DNA of 64,000 nt from the NCBI RefSeq assembly GCF_012184385.1, contig NZ_VSRL01000008.1, positions 25,918 through 89,917 of the forward strand. The letters are read 5' to 3'. Under the pieces are notes generated by a model that did not search any database, had not been told where the DNA came from, and saw only the letters and a list, made by a program, of their open reading frames with translations. Shown piece by piece: positions 29,587 through 37,344 of the stretch (the first letter of the stretch is position 1; each line of letters starts with the position of its first letter). The translations under genes and the position numbers were made by a program. This DNA is from Lentzea indica (lineage in GTDB: Bacteria; Actinomycetota; Actinomycetes; Mycobacteriales; Pseudonocardiaceae).

Positions 29587-30849
29587 ATGCGCGCATTAGC
29601 CGCGGCGTTGCTGATTCTTGTCGCATTTTGTCAACCGGCACGCGCCGCAGCCACTCTCGACACCGTCACGACCTCAAGCGTCTACGGCTGCCTGCGCACC
29701 AACGGCGCGGGCGTGTACGACGCGACGGTGAACAAGACGTTCGTGACGTACTCGGGCACCAGGCACGACATCTACGTGAAGGCGTTCGACCACGCCGCGA
29801 AGACGTGGTCGGCGGCGGTCAAGGTCGCCACGCTGAACCTGACGCACGACAACGCCTACCACGACTACCCGGTGCTGACGCAGCTCGGCGACGGCCGGCT
29901 CGCGATCTTCCGTGCCACGCACACGAGCTCGATGCAGTTCTACACCGCACCCGCGCCGCGTTCGATCACCGGCACGTGGACCGCGCGGACGATCAGCACC
30001 GACAAGAACACTTACCCCGAGCCTGTCGTCATCGGGAACACGATCCACGTGTTCTACAGCCACAACACGGACCTGTCGCACCCGTACCGCACCTACAAGA
30101 TGATCAAGTCGACGGACAACGGCAGGACCTGGTCGGCCCCGAGGATGATCATCGACTCGGGCCGTACCGCCGACAGGTACGCCGAGGTGTACGCGTTCGG
30201 CGTGACGCAGCGCGACGGCCGCATCTACCTGCCCTGGTCGATGCACGGCGGACCCAAGGGCCACAACGGTGGCGGCAAGAACATCTACGTCGCCTACTTC
30301 GACACCGCTTCCGGCGGCCTGTACACAGTCGGTGGCGCGACGCTCGGCAACACCGTCGACAGCGGTGACCTCGACAAGACCCGTGTTGTGACGACGAATC
30401 CGACCGATCTCCCGGCAGGCAAGGCACTGCCGGAGGAGAACCCGGTGACCGTGCCGCTGAACGACGGTTCGCTCGTGCTGGGCTACGGCGTGCACACGAA
30501 GACGAGCGCCAGGATCGTGCTTCAGCGATTCGCCGGCGGTGCCTGGACCTCCACGACGGTCGACACCTCGACGTCGCTCTTCAAGGACCTGGTCGCGACC
30601 GGCAACAGCGTCGGCTTCTCCTACGCCAGCGCGGACAAGAAGCGACTGCTCGTGAAGTCATGGACGCCGGGCGGCGCGGTGACCACGAAGCACGACCTGG
30701 CGGTGCCGTACTCGGCCGGCGCTGACACGACGTTCTACGCGAACTTCGTGGAGAACCGGCCGAGCGACCTGATCGCGAACACCATCGACCACGAGACCCG
30801 CAAGACCAACCACACGGGCAAGTGGCCGGTGTTCTCGATACGCGACTAG
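29587..30849 (+). CDS. Secreted BNR-repeat (BNR_4-like) protein
   Basis: Secreted protein of 420 residues. A signal peptide ends near ARA (residue 21). The mature part matches BNR_4-type propellers: DIYVKAFDHAAKTWSAAVKV, STDNGRTWSAPRMI (an Asp-box-like repeat) and IYLPWSMHGGPKGHNG. Related proteins include sialidase-like and ulvan/rhamnogalacturonan-lyase-like enzymes; the catalytic type cannot be set from motifs. ATG 29587 has GGAGG 6 bases upstream. Divergent from GH92, with overlapping control likely. Confidence 0.85.
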   Translation: MRALAAALLILVAFCQPARAAATLDTVTTSSVYGCLRTNGAGVYDATVNKTFVTYSGTRHDIYVKAFDHAAKTWSAAVKVATLNLTHDNAYHDYPVLTQLGDGRLAIFRATHTSSMQFYTAPAPRSITGTWTARTISTDKNTYPEPVVIGNTIHVFYSHNTDLSHPYRTYKMIKSTDNGRTWSAPRMIIDSGRTADRYAEVYAFGVTQRDGRIYLPWSMHGGPKGHNGGGKNIYVAYFDTASGGLYTVGGATLGNTVDSGDLDKTRVVTTNPTDLPAGKALPEENPVTVPLNDGSLVLGYGVHTKTSARIVLQRFAGGAWTSTTVDTSTSLFKDLVATGNSVGFSYASADKKRLLVKSWTPGGAVTTKHDLAVPYSAGADTTFYANFVENRPSDLIANTIDHETRKTNHTGKWPVFSIRD

Positions 30850-31280
30850 CAGCGCTTGCCGGTGTACTTGTTGTAGCTGTAGTCCTGCGCGACGCTCACG
30901 AGCCCGTAAGCTGCAGTGCACTTGGTGAGCGTCGAGGCGGGCTTGCTCCACAGCTCCTTCGGGTCGTAGGGGTCGGCCTTGCCGCCCTGGTGGCTGTCCG
31001 GTGTGCTGTCGCTCGCGCTGCTGTAGACGGCGACCGCGGTCTGGGTGATCCAGTGGTGACCCGAGTTGCGGAAGCTCTCCCACATGTAGACGTAGGACCA
31101 GTTCGAGCCGCAGCCCGCGAACTGCTTCACCGACGCGATGTTGTTGCCCTGGAACTTGATGTAGGCGGTCGAGCCGATCTGACCGGCGCTGGCGCAACCG
31201 GGCGGCGTCTCGGCGTTGGCGACGCCCGGAAAGACGAACCCCAGCAGCACGAACGCGGTGGCGATGATTCCCCTCTTCAT
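30846..31280 (-). CDS. Small secreted protein, unknown function
   Basis: Secreted protein of 144 residues with a signal peptide (cleavage after ANA near residue 23). The mature part has four Cys (PPGCASAG, FAGCGSNW, TKCTAA, and the terminal GKRC), enough for two disulfides, and is rich in Tyr and Ser. No family was recognised. ATG 31280 is used; ATG 31292 is an alternative. The stop overlaps that of the convergent BNR gene by 4 bases. Confidence 0.7.
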   Translation of the reverse strand: MKRGIIATAFVLLGFVFPGVANAETPPGCASAGQIGSTAYIKFQGNNIASVKQFAGCGSNWSYVYMWESFRNSGHHWITQTAVAVYSSASDSTPDSHQGGKADPYDPKELWSKPASTLTKCTAAYGLVSVAQDYSYNKYTGKRC

Positions 31281-31339
31281 GTGGGCGATCATCGCCGTTC
31301 GCGCTGACAACTCCCTGACACGCGAGTAAGCAGGGACTC

Positions 31340-31723
31340 ATGCCCGTACAGCTCAACCACACCATCGTCCACGTCACCGACCAGGAACGCTCCGCGCGTT
31401 TCCTCACCGAGATCCTCGGCCTGCCGGAGCCGGTCCGCTTCGGCCCGTTCCTCGTCGTCGAGGTCGCGAACGGCGTCTCGCTCGATTACCTGACCAGCCA
31501 GGCCCCGATCACCGAGCAGCACTACGCGTTCCTGGTGACCGAGGACGAGTTCGACCAGATCTTCGGCCGGATCCAGGAACGCGGCCTCGAGTACTGGGCC
31601 GACCCGTTCCGCTCCCGGCGCGGTGAGATCAACCGCAACGACGGCGGCAGAGGCGTCTACTGGAACGACCCCGACGGCCACGCACTGGAGATCATCACGC
31701 GACCCTACGGTTCCGGTTCCTAA
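31340..31723 (+). CDS. VOC family protein (glyoxalase-like)
   Basis: Protein of 127 residues of the vicinal oxygen chelate superfamily. Landmarks: LNHTIVHVTDQERSARF at the N-terminus with the first metal His, QHYAFLVTED in the middle, and YWNDPDGHALEIITRPY at the C-terminus with the final Glu ligand. Such small proteins act as lyases, dioxygenases or resistance proteins; this one is unassigned. The DasR-like site of the chitinase gene begins at its stop codon. Confidence 0.9.
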   Translation: MPVQLNHTIVHVTDQERSARFLTEILGLPEPVRFGPFLVVEVANGVSLDYLTSQAPITEQHYAFLVTEDEFDQIFGRIQERGLEYWADPFRSRRGEINRNDGGRGVYWNDPDGHALEIITRPYGSGS

Positions 31724-31738
31724 AAGGTATAGACCAAC
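31723..31738. promoter_or_regulatory. Weak DasR-like operator (dre)
   Basis: AAAGGTATAGACCAAC matches the published palindromic dre consensus ACTGGTCTAGACCAGT at 11 of 16 positions, with the core GGTAT|AGACC differing at one base. It lies about 84 bases before the first chitinase start. DasR is the GntR-type repressor of chitin and N-acetylglucosamine genes in streptomycetes and relatives. Confidence 0.45.
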
Positions 31739-31821
31739 TCTTGTGCTCCGCGCCCCGTTGCTGCCACGGTGAGAGCGGTAACAGACAGTGGGCGCGCAGA
31801 TGCTCTGAGGAGTTGGTCTCC

Positions 31822-32511
31822 ATGTTCGGAACACGCGCCGCCGCCCTGATCGTCGCGCTGCTCGGCGTTTTCACGCTCGTGCAGCCGGCGACGGCGGCGC
31901 CGTTCATCGTCACCGAGGCTCAGTTCAACCGGATGTTCCCGTCCCGCAACAGCTTCTACACCTACAGCGGCCTGAAGTCCGCGATGAGCACGTTCGGCTC
32001 GTTCGCGAACCAGGGCAGTGACACCGTGAAGAAGCAGGAGCTCGCGGCGTTCCTCGCGAACGTGTCCCACGAGACCGGCGGGCTCGTGTACATCCGCGAA
32101 ATCAACCAAAGCGGTGACTACTGCGACGAGAGCAAGCCCTACGGCTGCCCCGCGGGAACCAGGTCGTACTACGGCCGCGGCCCGATCCAGCTCTCGTGGA
32201 ACTTCAACTACAAGGCGGCCGGCGACTACCTCGGCATCAACCTGCTGAACAACCCGGACCAGGTCGCCACCAACGCCACGATCTCGTGGAGGACCGCGAT
32301 CTGGTACTGGATGACGCAGAACGGACCCGGCACCATGACCCCGCACAACGCGATGGTCAACTCGCGCGGCTTCGGCCAGACCATCCGCAGCATCAACGGT
32401 TCGCTGGAGTGCGACGGCCGCAACCCCGGCCAGGTGGAGAGCCGCGTCTCGAAGTACCGCCAGTTCACCGGGATCATCGGCGTCGCCACCGGCAGCAACC
32501 TGTATTGCTGA
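31822..32511 (+). CDS. GH19 chitinase, catalytic domain only
   Basis: Secreted endochitinase of 229 residues. A signal peptide ends near TAA|APF (residue 27). The GH19 domain shows FPSRNSFYTYSGL, the catalytic Glu in SHETGG, the segment YYGRGPIQLSWNFNYKAAG and the C-terminal SINGSLECDG. It lacks a binding module and is a close tandem paralogue of the next gene, sharing long identical blocks. ATG 31822 has GAGGAG about 9 bases upstream, which may be paired in a leader hairpin. Confidence 0.95.
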   Translation: MFGTRAAALIVALLGVFTLVQPATAAPFIVTEAQFNRMFPSRNSFYTYSGLKSAMSTFGSFANQGSDTVKKQELAAFLANVSHETGGLVYIREINQSGDYCDESKPYGCPAGTRSYYGRGPIQLSWNFNYKAAGDYLGINLLNNPDQVATNATISWRTAIWYWMTQNGPGTMTPHNAMVNSRGFGQTIRSINGSLECDGRNPGQVESRVSKYRQFTGIIGVATGSNLYC

Positions 32512-32543
32512 CAGGTCTAGACCCTTGACTGGTCTGGACCATT
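32511..32543. promoter_or_regulatory. Two DasR-like operators overlapping a promoter
   Basis: ACAGGTCTAGACCCTT (32511-32526) matches the dre consensus at 13 of 16 positions and ACTGGTCTGGACCATT (32528-32543) at 14 of 16. Their centres are 17 bases apart. A TTGACT (32525-32530) resembling a -35 box lies between and within them, so a bound repressor would block the promoter. The pair begins at the stop codon of the first chitinase. Confidence 0.7.
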
Positions 32544-32604
32544 GATGCCAATCTCAGCGTAGTTCACATCCTTGATTCCTCGGGCGCGCAGACTCCAGGA
32601 GTGG

Positions 32605-33681
32605 GTGACCTTGCTGAGAAAACGCATCTTGGCGTCTATCGCGGCAGGTGTGATGGCGGCGGCATTGGCCGTCATCGCACCGGCCGCGTCCTCACAGGCG
32701 GAAGTGTCCGCACAGGCTTGCTCGTACACCGACTGGGTACAGGGTCAGTGGTACACTGCGGGCTCGATCGTGAGATTCGAAGGCGCTTACTACATCGCCG
32801 AGCACGACAATCCTGGTTACAGCCCCACGGTTTCCACCTGGTACTGGGAACCGACGAGCTGTGACGGTGGTGGAGGTGGCGGCGGCGGCACCTGCACGTA
32901 CACCGACTGGGTGCAGGGACAGTGGTACGTCACCGGCGCCATCGTCAGGTTCGAAGGCAGCTTCTACATCGCCGAGCACGACAATCCCGGTTACAGCCCA
33001 ACGGTGTCCACCTGGTACTGGGACCCGTACAACTGCAACGGTGGCGGCGGGGGCGGTGGTGGCGGCGGCAGCTTCGTCGTCAGCGAAGCCCAGTTCAACC
33101 AGATGTTCCCGTCGCGCAACAGCTTCTACACCTACAGCGGTCTCGTCGAAGCGATGAGCGCGTTCCCCGCGTTCGCGAAGACTGGCAGCGACACGGTGAA
33201 GAAGCAGGAAGCGGCGGCGTTCCTCGCGAACGCCTCGCACGAGACCGGCGGCCTGGTGCACATCCGCGAGATCAACCAGGGCAACGACCTCTGCGACGAG
33301 AGCAGGCCCTACGGCTGCCCGGCCGGGACCTACGCCTACTACGGCCGCGGCCCGATCCAGCTGTCGTGGAACTTCAACTACAAGGCAGCCGGTGACTACC
33401 TCGGCATCAACCTGCTGAACAACCCGGACCAGGTGGCCACCAACTCCGCGATCTCGTGGAAGACGGCACTCTGGTACTGGAACACGCAGACCGGGCCGGG
33501 CACCATGACCCCGCACAACGCCATGGTCAACGGAAGCGGGTTCGGCGAGACGATCCGCAGCATCAACGGTTCTCTCGAATGCAACGGCGGCAACCCCGGC
33601 CAGGTGCAGAGCCGCGTCTCGAAGTACCAGCAGTTCACTTCGCTGCTCGGTGTGTCGGCCGGAGGAAATCTGTACTGCTAA
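32605..33681 (+). CDS. GH19 chitinase with two CBM5/12-like modules
   Basis: Secreted chitinase of 358 residues. A signal peptide (to about residue 33, ending near SQA) is followed by two 46-residue chitin-binding modules with the W-x-G-x-Y / N-P-G-Y-S-P / W-Y-W pattern, Gly-rich linkers of 8-10 residues, then the GH19 domain with catalytic Glu in SHETGG and YYGRGPIQLSW. GTG 32605 stands only 3 bases from AGGAG; TTG 32611, 9 bases from it, may be the true start. Likely controlled by the DasR-like pair upstream. Confidence 0.94.
   Translation: MTLLRKRILASIAAGVMAAALAVIAPAASSQAEVSAQACSYTDWVQGQWYTAGSIVRFEGAYYIAEHDNPGYSPTVSTWYWEPTSCDGGGGGGGGTCTYTDWVQGQWYVTGAIVRFEGSFYIAEHDNPGYSPTVSTWYWDPYNCNGGGGGGGGGGSFVVSEAQFNQMFPSRNSFYTYSGLVEAMSAFPAFAKTGSDTVKKQEAAAFLANASHETGGLVHIREINQGNDLCDESRPYGCPAGTYAYYGRGPIQLSWNFNYKAAGDYLGINLLNNPDQVATNSAISWKTALWYWNTQTGPGTMTPHNAMVNGSGFGETIRSINGSLECNGGNPGQVQSRVSKYQQFTSLLGVSAGGNLYC
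32725..33036 (+). repeat. Two in-frame chitin-binding repeats
   Basis: Units at 32725-32862 and 32899-33036 are each 138 bases (46 codons) and differ at about 8 residues only. They encode tandem CBM5/12-like modules inside the second chitinase. The high similarity points to recent duplication or gene conversion within the gene. Confidence 0.85.
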
Positions 33682-33721
33682 TAGGACCTGATCTGTCCTA
33701 GTTCGTCCCTAGCTTGGTCGC

Positions 33722-34216
33722 ATGACGATGGAGCACGACGAACTGCTGCACATGCTGGACGATCAGCGCAGGGTCTTCCGCATCGCGATGCGGGGTCTCT
33801 CCGAGGCCGAGGCCAGGAAGCGCACGACCGTCAGCGAGCTCACGCTGGGTGGGTTGCTCAAGCACCTCACCTGGTGTGAGCGTGCGTACACGCACATCCT
33901 GACCGAGCAGCCGGGCACCCCGGAAGGAATGCTCGACGTCAGCCAGTACACCTGGGAAGGCGGCTCGTTCGAGGAACTGCTGGCCGCCTACGCCCAGGCG
34001 GCGCGCGTGACCGACGAGGCCGTGCGCGCCACCGATCTCGACAAGATGGTCCAGATGCCGTCCGCGCCGTGGGACCCGAACCCAGAGCCGTGGTCGGTCC
34101 GGCGGATCATGCTGCACGTGTTGCGGGAGACCGCGCACCACTCCGGGCACGCGGACATCATCCGCGAAGCGCTGGACGGCGCCTCGACGACCGAACAGCT
34201 GTACTCGTTGGGTTGA
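33722..34216 (+). CDS. DinB family protein
   Basis: Protein of 164 residues with a DinB four-helix bundle. Metal-site His are visible in LLKHLTWCERAYTH and VLRETAHHSGHADIIREAL, giving the usual three-His set. DinB-like proteins of this group include bacillithiol/mycothiol transferases, but the role here is not proven. ATG 33722 directly follows a short spacer after the second chitinase. Confidence 0.9.
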   Translation: MTMEHDELLHMLDDQRRVFRIAMRGLSEAEARKRTTVSELTLGGLLKHLTWCERAYTHILTEQPGTPEGMLDVSQYTWEGGSFEELLAAYAQAARVTDEAVRATDLDKMVQMPSAPWDPNPEPWSVRRIMLHVLRETAHHSGHADIIREALDGASTTEQLYSLG

Positions 34217-34219
34217 CCG

Positions 34220-34465
34220 TCAGGCCGCGAGCTGTTCCTTCACCTGGGACAGCGACGGGTTGGTGAGCGCCGCGCCGTTCGGGAAGTGGACGGTCGGCAC
34301 CGTGCGGTTGCCGCCGTTGACGCTCATCACGAAGTCCGCCGCGCCGGGCGTCTCCTCGATGTTGATCTCGACGTACTCGATGCCTTCGCGGTCGAGCGAG
34401 CTCTTCAGGATCCGGCAGTAGCCGCACCACGAGGTCGAGTAGACGGTCAGCTGGTCGGGAGCCAT
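34220..34465 (-). CDS. mrx1: Mycoredoxin (glutaredoxin-like)
   Basis: Redox protein of 81 residues with a thioredoxin fold that reduces mycothiol mixed disulfides. The active site CGYC is at residues 14-17, followed by the cis-Pro motif TVPTVHF and the GGNRT segment typical of mycoredoxin-1. ATG 34465 is preferred over GTG 34474 because AGGAG stands about 8 bases before it. Presence of mycoredoxin supports a mycothiol-producing actinobacterium. Confidence 0.93.
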   Translation of the reverse strand: MAPDQLTVYSTSWCGYCRILKSSLDREGIEYVEINIEETPGAADFVMSVNGGNRTVPTVHFPNGAALTNPSLSQVKEQLAA

Positions 34466-34547
34466 CAGGGGCACTCCTCATCGAGGTTGGTCAACGTCAT
34501 GAGTATCAACGCTCGACGAGGAGTGCTTCATCCCAGGGTGCGCCAGC

Positions 34548-35666
34548 TCACTTCCGGTGCTTGAGCAGCTTCGATCCGGGTTTCTGGGACTCGAAGTCGA
34601 GCTTCGCCCAGTTCTTGTCCTTCGGCACGGACAGCACGCGCGCCTCGTCGAGCAGACCGTCGAACGAGCGCTTGCGGCTGTTGCTGCCTGGCGTCTTCTC
34701 GTTGTTGCCGATGGTCACCGGCTCGCTGCCGGCGGTCTTCCACGCGTTGGTGTCGGTCTTGCCGACTTCGAGCTTGCCGTTGATGTAGTAGTAGGCGTTC
34801 GGCTTGTCGATGACGAAGACGAAGTGGTACCAGGTGTTGTTCTTGACCTTGGTGTAGGCACCGGAGGGCAACGGGCACCAGTCGTAGTTCGCGACGTCGA
34901 TGCACGGCTCGGTCTGGTCGCCCTCGCCGAAGTAGTGGATGCGGAAGCCCGTCTCGCCCTTGGAGAACATCGCGATGTACGCGGCCGGATGCGTCTTGGC
35001 GTTGGACCAGATCGAGAAGGTTCCCTTCGACGGCAACGGGTTGAACAGCGACGAGCTCTCGCTGCCCGGCAGCAGGACGTACTCGCTGCGGGCCCTGGTG
35101 AGCGACAGCGCGTTGCCGACCACGCCGGTGCCGGTCGCGTCGCCGGTGATGTTGACGCCCTTGCCGTTGAGGTTGCCGGCCGAGTCGCGGTAACCGTTCG
35201 CCGCGCCCTTCTCGGCGAGGTGGTGGGCGGTGATCCAGCCGTCGGCCTTCGGGAAGACCTTGGTGCCGTCACTTTCCGACGACGCCTCGGGATTGCCCCA
35301 TTTCAGGGTGACGGACTGGCTGGCGTTGTTGCCCTTGACGTCGGTGCGCACCCAGATCGCCGCCTGCTTGGCGCCCGCGTCCCACTTCTCGATCTCATAC
35401 GGCAGCGGTTTGCCCGCCGCGTCGTCGAACCTGACGTCCGCGCCGTCCGGCTTGGCCTGACCGAAGTCGAAGTTCGACGCGTCGAGCCTCACCGGCACCG
35501 GGAAGCCCTTCACGTCGCCCGCGACGTTCGCGCCCGCGGCGGTGGTGTCGATGGTGATCTTGCGTTGATGTGCCCAGCCCGCTCGGGCCTCCGACGCCGC
35601 CGTGGGCAGCAGGAGTGCCGCGAGCACCGCGGCGGAGATGGTGAGAGTGCGCCCTGTCTTCTGCAT
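34548..35666 (-). CDS. Secreted DUF2341/LamG-type protein
   Basis: Secreted protein of 372 residues. A signal peptide ends near ARA (residue 29). The first domain matches DUF2341 (GWAHQRKITIDTTAAG, GFPVPVRLD, LPYEIEKWD); the second is a LamG/concanavalin-like beta-sandwich (FSIWSNAKT, YHFVFVIDKPNAYYYINGKL, FDGLLDEARV). Such proteins bind or hydrolyse polysaccharides, but no catalytic residues are evident. ATG 35666 has AAAAGGGA upstream. A C-terminal KHRK tail is basic. Confidence 0.82.
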   Translation of the reverse strand: MQKTGRTLTISAAVLAALLLPTAASEARAGWAHQRKITIDTTAAGANVAGDVKGFPVPVRLDASNFDFGQAKPDGADVRFDDAAGKPLPYEIEKWDAGAKQAAIWVRTDVKGNNASQSVTLKWGNPEASSESDGTKVFPKADGWITAHHLAEKGAANGYRDSAGNLNGKGVNITGDATGTGVVGNALSLTRARSEYVLLPGSESSSLFNPLPSKGTFSIWSNAKTHPAAYIAMFSKGETGFRIHYFGEGDQTEPCIDVANYDWCPLPSGAYTKVKNNTWYHFVFVIDKPNAYYYINGKLEVGKTDTNAWKTAGSEPVTIGNNEKTPGSNSRKRSFDGLLDEARVLSVPKDKNWAKLDFESQKPGSKLLKHRK

Positions 35667-35974
35667 GTGGTCCCTTTTGTCCGGGGCGGCGGACACCCAA
35701 GGTCTTACTGGAAAGTTTGTTGCCTGTCAGCCCCGCATCACCCGATCGGACCAGTGGGCGACAATCGTCAGGCAATCGTCAGGTTAATTCGCCACACGGT
35801 GGGTGAGCATGGTTCGCGCACGTCCCGAACTTTCGGGCGTGCAATTAGTTCTGCTTTCCGACAAGCATTGCCGAGCAATTCAGTCACCCATTCGGCGGCC
35901 CTTTCCTTAACAGGGTTTCCGATATCGTCTGACTTCCGCCGCCGGTACCGCACTTTTGGAAAGAAAGGCTGGCC
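35667..35974. other. 308-base divergent regulatory region
   Basis: No gene is seen here. It holds the promoters of the divergent DUF2341 and DUF4360 genes, is less GC-rich than the flanks, and contains an 11-base tandem repeat (35762-35783) and a stem-loop at 35818-35842 (GCACGTCCCGAA against TTCGGGCGTGC, one bulged T). The ribosome site GGAAAGAAAGG precedes the DUF4360 start. Confidence 0.7.
35762..35783. repeat. Exact 11-bp tandem repeat, possible activator site
   Basis: CAATCGTCAGG occurs twice in immediate succession, 96 bases before the DUF2341 start. An 11-base period places both copies on one face of the helix, as in PhoP or SARP binding sites, but neither regulator can be assigned from this alone. 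Confidence 0.5.
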
Positions 35975-36592
35975 ATGCTGAAAACGGTGGCGGCTGCTGC
36001 CATTGCGCTGTCCGCGGTCCTTACCGCACCAGCCGCGCACGCATCCGATGTTCCTGATTTCGTCACGATCGACGTGGTCACCGTGAACGGTTCCGGCTGT
36101 CCCGCCGGCACCGCGGCGGTCGCGGCCTCAGACGACCGCACGGCCTTCACTGTCACCTACAGCGACTACCTCGCCCAGGCCGGACAGGGTTCGTCGCCGA
36201 CAGACTTCCGCAAGAACTGCCAGCTCAACATCAGAGTGAGCTATCCGCAGGGCTTCACGTTCGGCATAGCCCAGGCGGACTACCGCGGGTTCGCCCATCT
36301 CCAGCCGGGCGCGACGAGCATGGAAAAGGGCAGCTACTACTTCCAGGGCATGTCGCAGGGCACGAGCCGGACCCACAACTTCTCCGGCCCGAAGAGCGAC
36401 AACTGGCAGGCGACCGACCGCGCCCAGGTGTCGGAAATCATCTACGCGCCGTGCGGGGAAGTCCGTCACCTGAACATCAACACCGAGCTGCGCGTGAACG
36501 CCGGATCGTCCAAGGCCGCGAGCTTCATGACGATGGATTCCACGGACAGCAGCGTGAGCACGAAGTACCAGTTCTCCTGGAAGCGCTGCTGA
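35975..36592 (+). CDS. Secreted DUF4360 protein
   Basis: Secreted protein of 205 residues of the DUF4360 family. A signal peptide ends near HAS (residue 24). The mature domain has VTVNGSGCPAGTAAV, FRKNCQLNIRVSYP and a terminal WKRC; four Cys fit two disulfides. The family is widespread in fungi and actinobacteria as secreted proteins of unknown role. ATG 35975 has GGAAAGAAAGG about 8 bases upstream. A paralogue follows 57 bases later. Confidence 0.9.
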   Translation: MLKTVAAAAIALSAVLTAPAAHASDVPDFVTIDVVTVNGSGCPAGTAAVAASDDRTAFTVTYSDYLAQAGQGSSPTDFRKNCQLNIRVSYPQGFTFGIAQADYRGFAHLQPGATSMEKGSYYFQGMSQGTSRTHNFSGPKSDNWQATDRAQVSEIIYAPCGEVRHLNINTELRVNAGSSKAASFMTMDSTDSSVSTKYQFSWKRC

Positions 36593-36649
36593 TCCAGGCA
36601 CCGATTGCCGCCGCCGTTCTTTGTTGAACCCCAGACGGAAAGGTGCCCC

Positions 36650-37294
36650 ATGCTCAGCACAGTGGCCGCGGCCGCGCTCGCGATGTCGACGATCATCATC
36701 CCGCCCGGTGGCGCCCCCGGCGACACGCCACCGCCCGATCACATCACCATCGACGTCGTGACCATCAACGGTTCAGGCTGCAAGCCGGGAACGGCTGCGG
36801 TCGCCGTCAGCCCGGACAACAAGGCGTTCACCGTCACCTACAGCGAGTTCATGGCGCAGGTCGGGCCGGAGGCGAAGCCGACCGACTTCCGCAAGAACTG
36901 CCAGCTGAACCTGCGCGTCAACGTGCCGTCCGGCTTCACTTACGGCATCGCGTCCACCGACTACCGCGGCTTCGCGCACCTCGAGCGCGGCGCCAAGGCC
37001 CTGGAGAAGGCCAACTACTACTTCCAGGGCATGTCGGAGACGCAGTACAAGCAGCACAACTACAACGGCCCGATGAGCGACGACTGGCAGGCGACCGACA
37101 CGACCGACGTGGCCGCGATCGTCTACCACCCCTGCGGTGAGAAGCGGAACTTCAACATCAACACGGAGCTGCGGGTCATGGCCGGCACCTCCGACCCGAA
37201 GAAGGTCACCAGCTTCATCTCGATGGACTCCACCGACGGGTCGATCGAGACGACCTACCACTTCGCGTGGAAGACCTGCCCGCCGAAGCCGTAA
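36650..37294 (+). CDS. Secreted DUF4360 protein, tandem paralogue
   Basis: Protein of 214 residues closely related to the preceding gene product, sharing VTINGSGCKPGTAAV, PTDFRKNCQLNLRV, DYRGFAHLERGA and YYFQGMS. The N-terminal signal is shorter and ends in a Pro/Gly-rich stretch (PPGGAPGDTPPP). Same four-Cys pattern. ATG 36650 has GGAAAGGTG upstream. The pair look like a local duplication and are probably cotranscribed. Function unknown. Confidence 0.9.
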   Translation: MLSTVAAAALAMSTIIIPPGGAPGDTPPPDHITIDVVTINGSGCKPGTAAVAVSPDNKAFTVTYSEFMAQVGPEAKPTDFRKNCQLNLRVNVPSGFTYGIASTDYRGFAHLERGAKALEKANYYFQGMSETQYKQHNYNGPMSDDWQATDTTDVAAIVYHPCGEKRNFNINTELRVMAGTSDPKKVTSFISMDSTDGSIETTYHFAWKTCPPKP

Positions 37295-37305
37295 CCCCTC
37301 ACCCT

Positions 37306-37339
37306 GTGCCGGGCATTCCGAGAACGGGGTGCCCGGCAC
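37306..37339. terminator. Bidirectional hairpin terminator
   Basis: GTGCCGGGCA pairs with TGCCCGGCAC around a 14-base loop between the convergent DUF4360 gene and threonine ammonia-lyase gene. No strong T-run follows on either strand. Confidence 0.65.
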
Positions 37340-37344
37340 TTCCC

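Noticed and set aside
33682..33700. Palindrome TAGGAC-N7-GTCCTA after the second chitinase, considered as a further DasR site
   Set aside because: The core does not match GGTCT|AGACC; it is at best a weak terminator.
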